Shown in pieces: positions 1 through 6,166 of a stretch of DNA of 7,016 nucleotides. Below the pieces are notes generated by a model. It did no database searches. It saw only the letters and a program-made list of their open reading frames with translations, and was not told the DNA's origin. Location of the stretch: NCBI GenBank assembly GCA_003554345.1, contig PWGE01000168.1, positions 1 to 7,016 on the forward strand, in the 5' to 3' direction. Source of the DNA: Candidatus Sumerlaeota bacterium (GTDB taxonomy: Bacteria > Sumerlaeota > T1SED10-198M). The position numbers and the translations under genes are program-made. Position 1 is the stretch's first letter. Every line of letters begins with the position of its first letter.

Positions 1-220
1 GCATAATTTTTGCCAATAATACATCGTCTTCAGCAAAATAAATATAATTACCTTGCACTTCAGACAATTTTCTTTCCTGTTTTAAATTTATACTCTTGGA
101 ATAAATTCCCAGGTCTTGCATAGGTATAAAAGAAACCTTATCGGTACTAAGGTATCGCATTTTGCGATACCATATCATCGTTCCTGCCTCTTTGAGCATA
201 TCCAGAGCCGATACATCCAT
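1..220 (-). CDS. hsdS: Type I restriction specificity subunit-like protein, 5' part only (runs off left edge)
   Basis: This is a minus-strand reading frame of 73 codons from ATG at 220-218 to the left edge, with no stop. From about residue 27 it resembles a target-recognition domain of HsdS, the DNA-specificity subunit of type I restriction-modification enzymes. The visible pieces are VSFIPMQDLG, then QERKLSEVQGNYIYF, then DDVLLAKIM, matching the family pattern of VSF-P-M, R-LSEV-G-Y-YF and GDVLLAKITP. The first 25 or so residues do not look like a normal HsdS N-terminus, and they run through a perfect palindrome at 151-171. No clear ribosome binding site precedes the ATG, and an in-frame TAA lies about ten codons upstream. 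The domain resemblance is seen from the sequence; whether the gene is intact cannot be judged. It could also be a stand-alone TRD protein or a rearranged fragment. Confidence 0.55.
   Translation of the reverse strand, partial: MDVSALDMLKEAGTMIWYRKMRYLSTDKVSFIPMQDLGIYSKSINLKQERKLSEVQGNYIYFAEDDVLLAKIM
151..171. repeat. Perfect palindrome A with TCGCATTTTGCGA core
   Basis: The 9-base arms ggtatcgca (151-159) and tgcgatacc (163-171) are exact reverse complements separated by ttt. The element lies inside the HsdS-like frame, where it encodes a WYRKMRYL-type stretch. It shares a 13-base core with the palindrome at 251-269. Confidence 0.8.
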
Positions 221-250
221 CTTGCTGATTTTGCCCGCCTGCTTTTTTTA

Positions 251-269
251 AGGTCGCATTTTGCGACCT
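251..269. repeat. Perfect palindrome B with TCGC/GCGA-type core, upstream of the HsdS-like gene
   Basis: The 8-base arms aggtcgca (251-258) and tgcgacct (262-269) are exact reverse complements around ttt. It contains the same tcgcattttgcga core as palindrome A, offset by 99 bases. It lies about 30 bases upstream of the HsdS-like ATG on the minus strand, a position suited to an operator or an RNA hairpin in the leader. It is not a convincing terminator on either strand, because no T-run follows it; the T-run at 243-249 precedes it on the plus strand. Confidence 0.75.
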
Positions 270-514
270 CAAGTTTTTAGCTTGCTCTAAGTGCACAAAT
301 TATGATTTTATGTTTTTCCTATCCTATTTAGTTGAAACACTCATTTTATTTGAAGGTTGTCAAACTCAACATGATTTGTTTCTGATAGGTACGGCAAAAA
401 AAATAATCCTTTCACTCAGGCGCATCAATCTCCCCCAAATAGCACATGCTACTTTCCACAGTCACCCTTCCAGGGTATGAACATCTAACGTTTTATCTGT
501 TTGCTGTTCAACCT
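270..514. other. Intergenic spacer, no gene seen
   Basis: This spacer between the DUF1016 gene end and palindrome B holds no convincing coding frame on either strand. A small hairpin is possible at 464-476 (accct, tcc, agggt) downstream of the DUF1016 stop, but it lacks a following T-run, so it is at best a weak end-of-transcript structure. A minus-strand TTGACA at 363-358 could be a -35 box for the HsdS-like gene, but I see no good -10 at the right distance. Confidence 0.5.
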
Positions 515-1548
515 TTATTGTGTCTTATCTTCCTCTGATGTCAAAGCAGACAACACATGCCGGGCTTCAAGTTCGCGTTTCAACTGTTCTTCACTGGGCA
601 GTACCCGGAGATATCTGGAGACGAAAAGCTGTTCGCTATCGTTCAGGACAGAATATCTGACAATGGTTTCATCCCTGTCAGCACAGAGAATGATGCCGAG
701 GGTGGGGTTATCGTCTTTTCCTCGCTTGAGTTCATCAAACATGCGTACATACATGTCCAGCTGACCAATGTCCTGATGATTCAGTTTTCCGGTTTTGAGA
801 TCGAGCAGCACAAAACATTTCAGCAGATAGTTGTAAAAGACCAGGTCAATGTAAAATGGCGGGTTTCGGTGCTGATACGAAACTGTCTGCCGACAAAGCT
901 AAAACCTTTGCCCAGCTCGAGCAAAAAGTTTTGAATTTTTGCAATGATGGCGGTTTCAAGATCATTTTCGTGCTCTTTTTCACTCTCAGGAGCCCCCAGA
1001 AATTCGAGTACATAGGGGTCTTTAATGAAATGATTGGTTGCAGTTTTTGCAATTGGCCGGGTTTCTGTCGAGGGGTTTTTCCCGGTTGAAAGCAGGCGCT
1101 GGAAAGTCTGTGTTCTGATCTGGCGTTCAAATTCACGCACACTCCAGCCCTGACCGGCAGCTTCTTTGAGGTAATAGATGCGGGCATTGTCTGACTCTAC
1201 CCTCATAATCAGACGGTTATGGCTCCAGCTCAATTTGCTACACAGTGTGTAGCATTTTTCAAAGACTGAATATGTAAGATAAAATTGTCGGAAGTTGCGA
1301 AGATTAGCGTAAGAAAATCCTTTCCCAAATTCTGCTGTAAGTTCCCGGGAAAGAGACTTGAGCAGCCCTTCACCATAAGCAGCTTTTGCCTCGCCGCCCT
1401 GTTCCTGGTGCACTATCCTCTCTCCGATTTTCCAGTATGCTTCTACCATAACTGCATTAACGTTGGCGTATGCCTTTTGCCGGGCTTCATGCAGAATGCT
1501 GCGAACACTTGCAAAAAAATCACGGTCTTTTTGACCTATTTTTTTCAT
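515..1548 (-). pseudogene. DUF1016/YhcG-family PD-(D/E)XK nuclease, frameshifted
   Basis: Two adjacent minus-strand frames join into one DUF1016 (YhcG-type) protein of about 344 residues, a normal length for the family, if one base is restored in the A4 run at 853-856. The first part (232 residues from ATG 1548) carries the N-terminal DUF1016 domain, with NLRNFRQFY near 82-90, LCSKLSWSHNRLIMRV near 102-117 and HFIKDPYVLEFLG near 173-185. After the shift the protein would read HFYIDLVFYNYLLK, then LLDLKTGKLNHQDIGQLDMYV, then NPTLGIILCADRDETIVRYS. The predicted PD-(D/E)XK residues are D235 and D250-x-K252, all after the break, so the upstream product would lack the active site. As read, the first frame stops at 820-822. 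ATG 1548 is chosen over TTG 1575 because AGGGAG (1562-1557) sits 8 bases before it. The family is predicted to be nucleases and often lies near restriction loci. A sequencing error is an alternative to real decay, since both halves are well conserved. Confidence 0.85.
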
Positions 1549-1556
1549 CCGAAATG

Positions 1557-1562
1557 CTCCCT
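1557..1562 (-). promoter_or_regulatory. Ribosome binding site deciding the DUF1016 start
   Basis: AGGGAG on the minus strand lies 8 bases before ATG 1548. No comparable site precedes the upstream in-frame TTG at 1575, so the ATG is preferred. Confidence 0.7.
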
Positions 1563-1633
1563 GCTGTACAGTCAAAAAATCATGTACATTAAATTCTTTA
1601 AACAGGACTTGCTGATTCTTTCTATCAGAGACT

Positions 1634-2881
1634 TTATTTCAGGGCAAAATCAATGAATGAAATGATTTCTATTCCTTCCCTTTGTTTCTCGTTTTTTTTA
1701 GAAATAAGAACCGCCTTTTCTGTACCGTACTTTTCTGAGAAATATGAAAGACTGGATAAATCCCTTTTGTCCAACCTTTCCTTATTTTTTACCTCATAGG
1801 CCATAATATTTTTGTTGCATACTTCCAGAAAGTCCACTTCTTTATCTCCATCCCGCCAGTAATATTTTAGATCTTTTATACTGGCAACGAAACTTTCTAA
1901 AAGTGTTGCCTGCTCTGAACAATATCCCACAGCCATGTTCCACCAGTAGGGATAAACCCTTTGCAGTTTTCTCTTTGCAGAAAGGGTGCTGGGTCTGAAG
2001 TTCTTTACAATTCGGATCAGGTAGCAAAACTCCAGGTAAAAAACATGGTCATAAAGAGTTTTTTTGCTCACCCTCAGGTTTTTGGCAAGATTTTCATACT
2101 CTAAATAGGTGCCCGGCTCCATGTAAAACAGTTCTAAAAGATTAAACAGAAGGTCAACATTCATATTTTTAAATTTAGCGGTTAAATCAAGCCGTATAAT
2201 TTTATCTATCAGGGTGGTTTTCAGGTAGTCTTTTATTAAGAGTTCATCCTCCCAGAAGACACATTCCGGAAAGCTCCTCGAAAAATAAAGACTGAATTCA
2301 TCTTTCAATTCTCTGGCATACAGTTTTGGGCTTTTTAGATATTCCTCCTTTTTTCTTATTTCTAAAAATTCCCTGAAAAACAGGGGAGAAATGTTAATTA
2401 AAAAATACCTGCCTGCTAAATCACTTATCGCCTCTTTTTCCAGGTTTACACTGCTTGAAGAAGAAATAAAAAATTTTATATTGGGCGAAGAATCGTAAAG
2501 CAGTTTCAGCTGTTTTGCCCAGCCGTTTAATTTGGTGATTTCGTCTAAAAAGACAAATATTTCCTCGGATTTAAAGTCGATGTTGGTTAATTCAGAATAC
2601 GCATGGAAAAGCTCAAGAAGATCTTTCACCTCCTTATCGAAACTGAAATAAAATATTTGCCGGGGGTCATTCTTTTTGAGCAGGTCCTGAATATTCTGGT
2701 AAAGAAGTGTTGTTTTACCGACCCTTCTCAGCCCGGTCAGAATAATGACCTGTCTGAGGCTCCTCAAGGGGATCATCTTCTGATAATACATTCTCCTGTA
2801 CTGCAGAGCCAGATTTTCACTGATCTCCCCGCTTTTCCACCAGGGATTCAATAACTCCAGGGTCTCTTTGATATCTAACAT
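1634..2881 (-). CDS. P-loop ATPase with DUF4143/PD-(D/E)XK-like C-terminus
   Basis: This is a 415-residue ATP-binding protein of the large family of uncharacterised AAA ATPases with a DUF4143-type C-terminal region. Numbered from ATG 2881, the Walker A motif is GLRRVGKT at 50-57, Walker B is IFVFLDEI at 108-115, and a sensor-like strand FFISSSSS is at 137-144. GRYFLINISPLFFREFLEI (157-175) matches the conserved post-sensor segment. Residues about 253-295 read like a winged helix (ENLAKNLRVSKKTLYDHVFYL). The end resembles a PD-(D/E)XK nuclease fold: an acidic residue near E329, EVDF with D350, and EVK at 363-365. The usual GG(F/M)PEVV motif is replaced by SRSFPECV. The substrate is unknown; the family has been suggested to act on DNA or in defence. 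It lies 85 bases upstream of the DUF1016 start on the same strand, so co-transcription is possible. ATG 2881 is preferred over TTG 2896 because of a strong Shine-Dalgarno. Confidence 0.9.
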   Translation of the reverse strand: MLDIKETLELLNPWWKSGEISENLALQYRRMYYQKMIPLRSLRQVIILTGLRRVGKTTLLYQNIQDLLKKNDPRQIFYFSFDKEVKDLLELFHAYSELTNIDFKSEEIFVFLDEITKLNGWAKQLKLLYDSSPNIKFFISSSSSVNLEKEAISDLAGRYFLINISPLFFREFLEIRKKEEYLKSPKLYARELKDEFSLYFSRSFPECVFWEDELLIKDYLKTTLIDKIIRLDLTAKFKNMNVDLLFNLLELFYMEPGTYLEYENLAKNLRVSKKTLYDHVFYLEFCYLIRIVKNFRPSTLSAKRKLQRVYPYWWNMAVGYCSEQATLLESFVASIKDLKYYWRDGDKEVDFLEVCNKNIMAYEVKNKERLDKRDLSSLSYFSEKYGTEKAVLISKKNEKQREGIEIISFIDFALK

Positions 2882-2887
2882 GCGTTT

Positions 2888-2894
2888 TCCTTCC
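2888..2894 (-). promoter_or_regulatory. Strong ribosome binding site for the first ATPase
   Basis: GGAAGGA on the minus strand ends 6 bases before ATG 2881. It overlaps the alternative TTG at 2896-2894, which argues against that longer start. Confidence 0.75.
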
Positions 2895-2933
2895 AAAACT
2901 TATCTATAAGCTGTTCGTTTTTATCTGAAAACT

Positions 2934-2962
2934 AATGTAATTTTAAGATTAATTTTTCACAA
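2934..2962 (-). promoter_or_regulatory. Possible sigma70-like promoter for the first ATPase
   Basis: A minus-strand -35-like TTGTGA (2962-2957) and -10-like TACATT (2939-2934) are separated by 17 bases. Each box matches four of six consensus bases. They lie about 55 bases upstream of the ATG in a very AT-rich stretch, so chance matches are likely. Confidence 0.35.
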
Positions 2963-3120
2963 TACAAGAAATTTCTATAATGTTACCTGAAAAATATAAT
3001 GCCTCAGGAATTGAGAATGGGAATAATCCTTTTCAGACCAGCCAGATAGGAGTGATAAGATCAATAGGACGTATAGATAGATCTGACAGCCCAGAACTCT
3101 TTATTTTTTTGGCAGCCCTG

Positions 3121-3202
3121 GCCGATTCTGCGGGGGGCGGACTTTCAGAATAAGAATAAGATGCCGATTCCGCCAGAGGCGGACTGTAAGTCGGGGATCG
3201 GC
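3121..3202. repeat. Imperfect GC-rich tandem repeat with nested hairpin
   Basis: Two 28-base copies at 3121-3148 and 3163-3190 (period 42) match at 22 positions; both begin gccgattc and contain ggcggact. The second copy folds well: tccgcc (3169-3174) pairs with ggcgga (3178-3183) around aga, and an outer arm gccgat (3163-3168) pairs with atcggc (3197-3202). It is GC-rich against AT-rich surroundings, like a short REP-type or mobile palindromic element. Confidence 0.6.
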
Positions 3203-3332
3203 AATACCAGGAAGGCAGAAGTGCACTCATGGTGTATAAGTTTTTAGAGCAACGTATACTATATTTTGAAGAGTTGTATTTTCAGAGGAGTTCCTCATGC
3301 CAACTCAGAAGTAGGCTCAGAAAAAAGAAGAA

Positions 3333-3548
3333 ATTGCATCGATGGTCAGGATATTCAGGATGGGAGAGAAAAGATTGGAAAAAGATTGTATCACGCAAAG
3401 TTACGCAAAGCTCGCAAAGAAGAGGGAATGCTTTTGGAAAAGAAAAACATACAAGAAAAAGAAAATTCAACAAGAGAGGATACCGGAAAGAGAAGAGAGA
3501 TATAGGCACGCAGAAACATATTGCATCGATGGTCAGGATATTCAGGAT
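3333..3548. repeat. Perfect 29-base direct repeat, copies 187 bases apart
   Basis: The sequence starting attgcatcgatggtcagg occurs identically at 3333-3361 and 3520-3548. Downstream of both copies weaker similarity continues, with A/G-rich sequence then tatcacg (3389-3395 and 3569-3575). The copies look like the heads of two diverged units of a dispersed intergenic repeat. Between them lie three cgcaaag iterations at 3394-3400, 3404-3410 and 3413-3419. Only two copies and no uniform spacers are present, so this is not a CRISPR array. Confidence 0.8.
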
Positions 3549-3668
3549 AAGATAAGAAAAAGCCGGGAAAAGATTTATCACGAATAGCCCGCCAAGCCAC
3601 AAACAAAGGCATCAGGAAAAAATGGAAAAGAACGGGTAGAGAAGATGAAGGAACCATCCCCACTGTAA

Positions 3669-5042
3669 TTAAAGCTGATCCAACTGGTTTAAAAGGCGCT
3701 TTGTATGTTCAACAAGATAGAGGGGTAATGATAGAAGCCGGCAGGGGGTTTTGACGATATCACTGGAGTTTTCTGTGATATTTAACAGGGAGGGTTTATC
3801 CGTATTAAACCGCAGTGCCAATGACGATTTGCGGGTATTGACAAACTGCCATAATGACCGTAAAGTTCCGGTTTTCCCGGATTTTACTTCTACAGGAATA
3901 ATACTTGCCCCATGCGCCAGGACATAGTCCACTTCTGCCGAAGAGGATGGTTTTTCCCTTGCCCAGTAGTATAACTCAGGTGTTTCCCAGAATGGTCGCG
4001 CATAAAGTAAGTGCTGACCGATAATCTGTTCAGCCAGAGCCCCCTCATTGACGAACATTACGTCGGGTTCACGTTGTACAATGTCAGCAGATAGATCGCA
4101 AGCCCGGAGCAATAATCCCACATCTAAAAATAATATTTTAAAGCTATCTTCCCGTGCATGGGCACCCAGAGGTATTCCAGAAGATGAAGAATGACGTACC
4201 CGGTAAATTAATCTGGCGAGTTCCAGCAGATGAAGTGAACGCTTTATTTCACGGGCAGCTATATCACGGGAAATATTGACATATTTGAACTTCCTGCCTA
4301 CGAGTCCCGGCAAACGGTTAAATACTATTCTGATTCGATCATAGTTCACATACTCACCATATTTATTGAAATCATCCCGTAAGGTACTTAGGATTGTTTC
4401 TTTGATACGATCTCCTTCAAGGAGCGACTTTGTTTGTACATAGGTTCTAACTACTTCCGGCATACCGCCAAGAGTAAGAAATGTCCTGAAAAGGATACTG
4501 AGTGTTTTATGAGCTGTATCTGGTATCTGGTCATTATAATTATACTCTTCCATAAAATGATTCCATTGCTCATTGTCCGTTGCATCAAGAAACTCGTTGA
4601 AAGTCATGGGACCAAGATATAAATATTCGATTCGTCCCACCGGCATCGAAAAAGAATGCTTTTCCAGGGCAAAATCCAACAGGGAGCCAGCGGCAATTAT
4701 ATGTAAATCAGGATATTCTTCATAAAAATAGCGGAGACGGGCAAAAACCCCGGGAACTTCCTGAATTTCATCAATAAAAAGGAGCGTGTTCCCTGGTTTT
4801 AACCGTATCCCATATTCCAACTCTATTAATTGAATCATGCGGTCAGGAGGTTCGTGAAGAATCATCTGTAAAAATTCACGATCCCGTTCTGCATTAATGG
4901 TCAAATGTTTTTTGAATTCCTTTCGGGCAAAGTCTTCTACAAGATAGGACTTGCCTACCTGCCTCGCTCCTCTTATCACCAAAGGCTTTCGACCAGGACG
5001 TTCCTTCCATTGTAACAGGTATGTATAAGCTTTTCTCTTCAT
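3669..5042 (-). CDS. AAA ATPase with DUF4143 C-terminal domain
   Basis: This is a 457-residue protein with the full layout of the AAA-14/DUF4143 family, normal in length. Walker A is GARQVGKS at 25-32, Walker B LLFIDEIQ at 87-94, and the sensor-like IIAAGSLLDF at 115-124, followed by VGRIEYLYLGPMTFNEFL at 135-152. The family signature GGMPEVV is at 192-198. The DUF4143 region then runs to about 390 and ends in nuclease-like motifs: NEGALAEQ with E333 and E338, EVDYVL with D372, and IPVEVKSGK with E385-x-K387, a PD-(D/E)XK pattern. ATP hydrolysis is expected; substrate and partner are unknown, and no signal peptide or membrane segment is seen. ATG 5042 is the first residue before a typical MKRKAYTYLLQW start; the ribosome binding site is weak (TTTGGTG). 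It stands alone on its strand, with repeat-rich spacers on both sides and a likely regulated promoter directly upstream. Confidence 0.93.
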   Translation of the reverse strand: MKRKAYTYLLQWKERPGRKPLVIRGARQVGKSYLVEDFARKEFKKHLTINAERDREFLQMILHEPPDRMIQLIELEYGIRLKPGNTLLFIDEIQEVPGVFARLRYFYEEYPDLHIIAAGSLLDFALEKHSFSMPVGRIEYLYLGPMTFNEFLDATDNEQWNHFMEEYNYNDQIPDTAHKTLSILFRTFLTLGGMPEVVRTYVQTKSLLEGDRIKETILSTLRDDFNKYGEYVNYDRIRIVFNRLPGLVGRKFKYVNISRDIAAREIKRSLHLLELARLIYRVRHSSSSGIPLGAHAREDSFKILFLDVGLLLRACDLSADIVQREPDVMFVNEGALAEQIIGQHLLYARPFWETPELYYWAREKPSSSAEVDYVLAHGASIIPVEVKSGKTGTLRSLWQFVNTRKSSLALRFNTDKPSLLNITENSSDIVKTPCRLLSLPLYLVEHTKRLLNQLDQL

Positions 5043-5102
5043 ATATGCACCAAATTAAGGGTAATATTGTGCATATTATGCATATTATTAAGGGTAATTC
5101 AA
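5043..5102 (-). promoter_or_regulatory. Promoter and operator-like repeats of the second ATPase
   Basis: On the minus strand TTGAAT (5102-5097) and CATAAT (5080-5075) form a -35/-10 pair with a 16-base spacer, predicting a start near 5068. A 12-base direct repeat, attaagggtaat on the plus strand, occurs at 5054-5065 and 5087-5098: one copy within the spacer, touching the -35, and one just after the predicted start. A tandem 9-base repeat tgcatatta (5070-5078, 5079-5087) covers the -10. An 8-base inverted repeat (atatgcac 5043-5050, gtgcatat 5069-5076) reaches the start codon. The repeats are exact; their regulatory role is inferred. Confidence 0.5.
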
Positions 5103-5308
5103 GGCTTTTTTTCCTGTTTCAGAAGAAGAAGTTCACATGTTTGCAATGATGTTCAAGAATTACAAAAGAAAAAATGAGAATTCAGGAGTCAGAATTCACC
5201 TGGATAATAGATACTCAAAATGCGGAAATCAATTCTAAAGAGATTTTTTATAAGTTCCTGAAAGAACCTGGATACAAGAGAAATATTTATGTCTGGTGAC
5301 AATGCGCT
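5103..5308. other. Intergenic spacer with short direct repeat, no gene seen
   Basis: No convincing coding frame is visible on either strand. An 8-base direct repeat agaattca occurs at 5177-5184 and 5191-5198, separated by ggagtc, which looks like a fragment of a dispersed low-complexity repeat. Confidence 0.45.
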
Positions 5309-5500
5309 TTATTCTGCAAGTCCATATTCCTTGACCGCCTTTTCAACAGCTTCGCACCACTTGAGAAGAGATTCTATCTCCTTTTATGTAAATGGACGGT
5401 TGATGGGGCAATTAAGTTCCTTCCCCACCCGTACAAAAAGCCCAGTCTCCTCCGCTTGTTGCCACAGCGCCTGTACCAAGAAATTATGTAACAATGTTTC
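5309..5500 (-). pseudogene. Possible 3' remnant of an unidentified gene
   Basis: A minus-strand frame between stops at 5501-5503 and 5309-5311 reads like ordinary protein: first FLVQALWQQAEETG, then LFVRVGKELNCPINRPFT, and after one in-frame TAA (5384-5386) KEIESLLKWCEAVEKAVKEY and GLAE before the final stop. The composition and amphipathic helical look after the internal stop suggest the C-terminal end of a once longer gene. No start codon context or family is recognised. The GC content is higher than that of the flanks. It may have been cut off when the abiE operon arrived. It could equally be a chance frame. Confidence 0.35.
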
Positions 5501-5511
5501 TTAAAGATGTT

Positions 5512-5554
5512 TTGCAAATCCTACAAGATTGCATATAATTATGTAGGATTTGCA
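5512..5554 (+). promoter_or_regulatory. abiE promoter bracketed by a 13-bp perfect inverted repeat (likely AbiEi operator)
   Basis: The -35-like TTGCAA (5512-5517) and a perfect -10 TATAAT (5534-5539) are 16 bases apart, predicting transcription from about 5546. The arms tgcaaatcctaca (5513-5525) and tgtaggatttgca (5542-5554) are exact reverse complements separated by 16 bases. The left arm covers the -35 and the right arm covers the predicted start. AbiEi proteins are known to repress their own operon by binding inverted repeats in the promoter, and this arrangement fits that directly. Confidence 0.8.
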
Positions 5555-5569
5555 CAAAAAGAGGGATGT

Positions 5570-6166
5570 ATGAAAACTACTGAAAAAATATTCAAAATCG
5601 CAAATGAGCGCGGGATTATTCAGGCAAAAGACCTCGAAGAGATTGGGATTACAAGAAACCATCTTTATGAACTTTGTAAAAAGGGAAAACTGCAAAGGAT
5701 TTCCCGGGGAATGTATATGCTTCCTGATGCAGAGATCAACGAATATCAGCCGCTTATCGAGATTACAAAAAAAATACCTTCCGCGGTGATTTGTCTTATT
5801 TCAGCGCTTTATTTCCATGAACTGACCACACAACTTCCAAATGAGATATGGATAGCTGTTCCTGTGAATACCTGGCGTCCAAAGTTTGAGTATCCAAAGC
5901 TCAATTATACGGTTTTGAATGAAAAAACATATCGTTTCGGGATTCAGGCATTCAATCTTCACGGAACTAATGTAAAAGTATATTCTCCCGCAAAAACAGT
6001 TGCCGATTGTTTTAAATTTCGGAATAAGGTTGGTCTGGATGTGGCTATTGAAGCACTTCGAGAAGCCTGGCTTAACCGCAAAATAACGATAGATGAGATT
6101 GCCGAAGCTGCTAAGGTGAATCGTGTTTTCAAGATTATGAAGCCTTATCTGGAGGCAATTGTATGA
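5570..6166 (+). CDS. abiEi: AbiEi antitoxin, type IV toxin-antitoxin system repressor
   Basis: This is a 198-residue AbiEi-family protein. In characterised AbiE systems AbiEi neutralises the AbiEii toxin without a stable complex (type IV) and represses the operon through its N-terminal winged helix. Residues 1-50 form that winged helix: ANERGIIQAKDLEEIGITRN is followed by HLYELCKKGKLQRISRGMYM, the wing ending in RGMY as usual for the family. The C-terminal antitoxin domain follows, with SAVICLISALYFHELT (71-86), IWIAVPVN (93-100), VKVYSPAKTVADCFKFRNKVG (from 135, split by eye) and a helical end with VAIEALREAWLNRK (158-171). The start is set at ATG 5570 after GAGGG (5561-5565). An in-frame ATG at 5507 would place the promoter and operator inside the gene, so it is rejected. 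The stop overlaps the toxin start (ATGA), implying translational coupling. The operator at 5513-5554 suggests autorepression. Confidence 0.92.
   Translation: MKTTEKIFKIANERGIIQAKDLEEIGITRNHLYELCKKGKLQRISRGMYMLPDAEINEYQPLIEITKKIPSAVICLISALYFHELTTQLPNEIWIAVPVNTWRPKFEYPKLNYTVLNEKTYRFGIQAFNLHGTNVKVYSPAKTVADCFKFRNKVGLDVAIEALREAWLNRKITIDEIAEAAKVNRVFKIMKPYLEAIV

Larger units (their letters stand above)
2963..3668. other. Gene-free, repeat-rich spacer between the two ATPases
   Basis: About 700 bases without a believable gene. It holds an imperfect tandem GC-rich repeat with a hairpin (3121-3202), a perfect 29-base direct repeat (3333-3361 and 3520-3548), and three iterations of cgcaaag (3394-3419). 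From about 3290 to 3650 the plus strand is strikingly purine-rich, so open frames there translate as Lys/Arg/Glu-rich low-complexity peptides with no family resemblance. I see no clear terminator for the second ATPase here. Confidence 0.65.

Noticed and set aside
251-269. Palindrome B as a rho-independent terminator
   Set aside because: No T-run follows the hairpin on either strand; the nearby T-run precedes it on the plus strand.
412-465. Short minus-strand frame from GTG ending near 412 (SSMCYLGEIDAPE)
   Set aside because: Only 17 codons, no ribosome binding site and no family match; most likely chance.
501-934. Plus-strand frames opposite the DUF1016 gene
   Set aside because: They are antisense shadows of a clearly conserved minus-strand protein, with no ribosome binding sites.
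3033-3230. Minus-strand 65-codon frame with repeated PPLAESA/PPPAESA
   Set aside because: It has no ribosome binding site, and its repeated peptide is simply the GC-rich nucleotide repeat at 3121-3190 translated. Better read as a non-coding repeat.
3333-3548. CRISPR array
   Set aside because: There are only two copies, separated by 158 bases of repetitive purine-rich DNA, with no further repeats and no cas genes.
3229-3602. Several overlapping plus- and minus-strand frames of 79-108 codons
   Set aside because: They arise from the purine-rich low-complexity spacer; products are Lys/Arg/Glu-rich or Phe/Leu/Ser-rich with no domain and no good start context.
5507-5569. Upstream ATG start for AbiEi adding 21 residues
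   Set aside because: It would put the promoter and inverted repeat inside the coding region; ATG 5570 has its own GAGGG site and a typical AbiEi N-terminus.
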